DNA of 64,000 bases, from assembly GCF_003438495.1 (NCBI RefSeq), contig NZ_QSSH01000002.1, positions 96,045 through 160,044 of the forward strand. The letters are read 5' to 3'. Below, piece after piece: positions 61,073 through 64,000 of the stretch. Every line of letters begins with the position of its first letter. The stretch's first letter is position 1. The position numbers and the translations under genes were made by a program. Below the pieces are notes generated by a model that searched no databases, was not told where the DNA came from, and saw only the letters and a list, made by a program, of their open reading frames with translations. The stretch is from Collinsella sp. TF05-9AC (GTDB taxonomy: Bacteria; Actinomycetota; Coriobacteriia; Coriobacteriales; Coriobacteriaceae).

Positions 61073-63850
61073 ATGGCACAGGAATTCACTTTTACCGTTA
61101 ACGGCGTTGAGCGCACGACGACCCAAAACAAACCGCTGCTGCGCTACCTGCGCGACGACCTGCACATTCACTCCGCCAAGGACGGCTGCTCCGAGGGCGC
61201 CTGCGGTACCTGCACCATTCACGTGGACGGTGCGGCCGTCAAGGCGTGCGTACTGACCACCGCGCTTGCCGCCGGCCGCAACATCGTGACCGTCGAGGGC
61301 CTGCCCGAGGACGTGCGCGAGGCCTTCGTGTACGCCTTTGGCGCCGTGGGCGCCGTGCAGTGCGGCTTTTGCATCCCCGGCATGGTCATGGCGGGTGCAG
61401 CGCTTATCGCCGAGGACCCCGAGCCCACCGAGGAGCAGATCAAGTACGCCATCCGCGGCAACGTCTGCCGCTGCACCGGCTACAAGAAGATCATCGAGGG
61501 CATTTCGCTGGCGGCCGCGGTGCTCCGCGGCGAAAAGCAGATCGACGAGGACCTGGAGCGCGGCGACGACTACGGCGTGGGCAAGCGCGCCTTCCGCATC
61601 GACGTGCGCAAGAAGGTGCTCGGCGAGGGCAAGTACCCCGACGACATCGACGAGCTCGATCAGCCGGGCCTGACCTATGCCAGCGCCGTTCGCTCCAAGT
61701 ATCCGCGCGCCCGCGTGCTCTCCATCGATACCTCAAAGGCCGAGGCCCTGCCCGGTGTGGTGGGCATTCTGCGCGCCGAGGACGTGCCGGTCAACCAGGT
61801 CGGCCACCTTATCCAGGACTGGGACGTCATGATCGCGGCGGGCGATATCACCCGCTGCGTGGGCGATGCCATCGTGCTGGTGGTCGCCGAGGACGAAGCG
61901 ACGCTCGAGAAGGCCAAGAAGCTCGTAAAGATCGATTACGAGCCGCTGGAGCCCGTGCGCAACATTGTCGAGGCCAGGGCTGCCGACGCCCCGCGCCTGC
62001 ATGACAGCTTCTTTGCCTTTGGCAACACGGTGGAGCTCAAGGACAACGTGTGCCAGAGCCGCCATGTGACGCGCGGCGACGCCGCCAAGGCGCTGGCCGA
62101 GAGCGCGTTTACCGTGACGCAGCGCTTTACCACGCCCTTTACCGAGCATGCCTTCTTGGAGCCCGAGTGCGCCGTTGCCTTCCCGTACAAGAACGGCGTC
62201 AAGGTGCAGTCGACCGACCAGGGTGCCTACGACACGCGCAAAGAGTGTGCCCACATGTTTGGCTGGGACAACGAGCCCGAGCGCGTGGTCGTCGAGACCA
62301 TGCTCGTGGGCGGCGGCTTTGGCGGCAAGGAGGACGTGTCCATCCAGCATCTGGCCGCGCTCGCCGCATATAAGTTCCAGCGTCCTGTGAAGTGCAAGCT
62401 CACGCGTGCCGAGTCGCTCGCTTTCCATCCCAAGCGCCATGCCATGGACGGTACCTTTACGCTGGGCTGCGACGCCGAGGGCAACTTTACCGGTCTGGAC
62501 TGCGAGATCAACTTTGACACCGGCGCCTACGCGTCGCTGTGCGGCCCGGTGCTCGAGCGCGCCTGCACGCATGCCGTCGGCCCCTACAAGTACCAGAACA
62601 CCGACATTCGCGGTTTTGGCTACTACACCAACAACCCGCCCGCCGGCGCGTACCGCGGCTTTGGCGTTTGCCAGTCCGAGTTTGCGCTCGAGAGCCTGAT
62701 CGACTTGCTGGCAGAGAAGGTCGGCCTGGACCCGTGGGAGATTCGTTACCGTAATGCCATCGAGCCGGGCGAGGTTCTGCCCAACGGCCAGATCGCCGAC
62801 TGCTCCACGGCGCTTAAGGAGACGCTGCTCGAGGTCAAGGATGCCTACTACGCGCATCCCGGACACGCTGGCATTGCCTGCGCCATGAAGAACGCCGGCG
62901 TGGGCGTGGGCCTGCCCGATGCCGGCCGCTGCAAGATTCGCATCGAGGACGGCGTGGCCGTGGTCTATGCCGCCACATCCGACATCGGCCAGGGCTGCAA
63001 CACCGTCTTTTTGCAGGACGTTGCCGAGGCATGCGGTCTGCCGCTTCGCTGCATCGCCAACGGTGAGTGCTCTACCGAGAACGCTCCCGACTCCGGCACC
63101 ACGTCTGGCTCGCGTCAGACGGTCGTGACCGGCGAGGCCGTGCGCGGTGCCGCCTTCCTGCTGCGCGATGCCATGCTTGACATCGAAGCCGGCGAGTCTG
63201 CGCCCGCCGCTCCCGTGAATGCGCATGGCGACGGCGTCAAGATCGAGTACGACGACGGTCGCGCCTATCAGCTGCACACGCAGGAGCTCGTCGCCGGCCA
63301 GGGTATGCATCCTCAGGATCCCGCGGCCGCCATCAAGGCGCTCGAGGGATGCGAGTTTGGCTACGTGTACCTGGAGCCGACCGACAAGCTGGGTGCGGAT
63401 GTTCCCAACCCCAAGAGCCACATCTGCTACGGCTTTGCCACGCATGTGGTTATTTTGGACGACGACGGCCGCGTGAGCGAGGTCTATGCCGCGCACGATT
63501 CCGGCAAGGTGGTCAACCCCATCTCCATCCAGGGTCAGATCGAAGGTGGCGTACTCATGGGTATGGGCTATGCGCTTACCGAGGACTGGCCGCTCAAGGA
63601 CTGTGTACCCCAGGCAAGGTACGGTACGCTCGGGCTGTTCCGTGCGCCCGAGATTCCGGATATCCACGCCATTTACGTGGAGAAGAACGAGCTGCTGCCC
63701 GTGGCATACGGCGGCAAGGGCATCGGCGAGATCGCAACGATCCCCACGGCGCCCGCCGTGCAGAACGCCTACCGCGCATTTGACGGCAAGCTGCGTCCCG
63801 ATCTGCCCATGGTGGATACGCCCTACAGCCGCGTCCGCAACCGCGGGTAG
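61073..63850 (+). CDS. xdh: Selenium-dependent molybdenum hydroxylase, xanthine dehydrogenase type
   Basis: 925 residues combining a [2Fe-2S] domain (Cys39, 44, 47 and 59 in CSEGACGTC...KAC), a second 2Fe-2S site (QCGFCIPGM...CRCTGY) and the molybdopterin domains (GGGFGGKEDVS, PPAGAYRGFGVCQSEFALE, C-terminal GGKGIGEIA with the catalytic Glu). There is no FAD domain, so electrons probably leave through the neighbouring Fe-S protein and YgfK. The ssnA-ygfK-xdh set is the known context of selenium-dependent hydroxylases, which carry selenide at Mo rather than selenocysteine; consistent with this, no in-frame TGA is needed. Confidence 0.9.
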   Translation: MAQEFTFTVNGVERTTTQNKPLLRYLRDDLHIHSAKDGCSEGACGTCTIHVDGAAVKACVLTTALAAGRNIVTVEGLPEDVREAFVYAFGAVGAVQCGFCIPGMVMAGAALIAEDPEPTEEQIKYAIRGNVCRCTGYKKIIEGISLAAAVLRGEKQIDEDLERGDDYGVGKRAFRIDVRKKVLGEGKYPDDIDELDQPGLTYASAVRSKYPRARVLSIDTSKAEALPGVVGILRAEDVPVNQVGHLIQDWDVMIAAGDITRCVGDAIVLVVAEDEATLEKAKKLVKIDYEPLEPVRNIVEARAADAPRLHDSFFAFGNTVELKDNVCQSRHVTRGDAAKALAESAFTVTQRFTTPFTEHAFLEPECAVAFPYKNGVKVQSTDQGAYDTRKECAHMFGWDNEPERVVVETMLVGGGFGGKEDVSIQHLAALAAYKFQRPVKCKLTRAESLAFHPKRHAMDGTFTLGCDAEGNFTGLDCEINFDTGAYASLCGPVLERACTHAVGPYKYQNTDIRGFGYYTNNPPAGAYRGFGVCQSEFALESLIDLLAEKVGLDPWEIRYRNAIEPGEVLPNGQIADCSTALKETLLEVKDAYYAHPGHAGIACAMKNAGVGVGLPDAGRCKIRIEDGVAVVYAATSDIGQGCNTVFLQDVAEACGLPLRCIANGECSTENAPDSGTTSGSRQTVVTGEAVRGAAFLLRDAMLDIEAGESAPAAPVNAHGDGVKIEYDDGRAYQLHTQELVAGQGMHPQDPAAAIKALEGCEFGYVYLEPTDKLGADVPNPKSHICYGFATHVVILDDDGRVSEVYAAHDSGKVVNPISIQGQIEGGVLMGMGYALTEDWPLKDCVPQARYGTLGLFRAPEIPDIHAIYVEKNELLPVAYGGKGIGEIATIPTAPAVQNAYRAFDGKLRPDLPMVDTPYSRVRNRG

Positions 63851-63919
63851 GGTAGGGCGCGGACGGTCATTGCTGACGAGCTGTTCGCGCTCAACATCAA
63901 CTGTATATGCTGCGCCTTT

Positions 63920-63951
63920 GGCCCCAGCTCCATCGCGAGCCGGGGCCTTTT
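63920..63951 (+). terminator. Terminator after the xanthine dehydrogenase gene
   Basis: GGCCCC(A)GCTC pairs with GAGC(C)GGGGCC, followed by TTTT. The last 49 nt of the window hold no feature. Confidence 0.85.
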
Positions 63952-64000
63952 GTTCAAGACTTTAGTCTGCTGGCCGCGCAGCGGCCAGCTTTAAACCACC

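Noticed and set aside
61073..63850. Selenocysteine codon in the selenium-dependent hydroxylase
   Set aside because: The frame runs without in-frame TGA, and this family is known to use a non-protein selenide ligand instead.

Overview
The window looks like a chromosome segment of a high-GC Actinomycetota of the class Coriobacteriia, most likely Collinsella or a close gut relative. This is an inference from RpoB/RpoC and ribosomal protein sequences, the FabK-type fatty acid cluster, an AccD-AccA fusion and a selenium-dependent purine cluster. No database was searched. Coding density is high and the genes are mostly ordinary chromosomal genes. The unusual content lies between transcription units, which carry many palindromic elements, and in RNA polymerase itself.

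Layout: 1-3.8 kb is an alpha-glucoside-type PTS locus (partial EIICB, RpiR regulator, GH4 6-phospho-glucosidase). 3.9-10.1 kb holds a membrane protein, an SotB-like efflux pump, a GH13 amylase, a hypoxanthine-DNA glycosylase, a flavodoxin-like protein and an aminotransferase. 10.3-21.1 kb carries rplJL with an L10 leader, galU and rpoBC. 21.2-23 kb is an ECF sigma/anti-sigma pair. 23.4-27 kb is rpsL-rpsG-fusA-rpsJ, without tuf. 27.1-37.3 kb holds birA, divergent from a complete type II fatty acid operon (fabH-acpP-fabK-fabD-fabG-fabF-accB-fabZ-accC-accDA). 37.3-40.5 kb has a PTS EIIC, a CDF metal exporter and a histidine phosphatase. 40.7-46.8 kb is the remainder of the S10 operon plus the start of the spc operon (rplC to rplX), ending at a terminator directly after rplX. 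47.2-53.3 kb has an oxidoreductase/DeoR pair, an RluA pseudouridine synthase, a U32 protein and RidA. 53.5-63.9 kb is a purine catabolism locus: YheO-type regulator, NCS2 permease, SsnA, YgfK, a 4Fe-4S protein and a selenium-dependent xanthine dehydrogenase.

Most striking observations: (1) three long palindromes, each just upstream of a ribosomal-protein promoter region (rplJ, rpsL, rplC). They share a small covarying core hairpin, but their near-perfect outer arms differ completely between copies. (2) RpoC ends in a domain that aligns without gaps to the alpha-subunit C-terminal domain and keeps four DNA-contact positions. (3) RpoB has a 16-residue substitute for the normally invariant 8-residue fork-loop-2 segment. 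(4) A 26-nt motif is shared by the leaders of rplC and rplB, with a shorter match before rpsL. (5) An alternating inverted array of a TGTTACAGATTGAGA unit lies between two convergent genes. (6) Several dispersed GGGGAC(A/G)G-headed repeats occur, one pair bracketing a possible transposase remnant.
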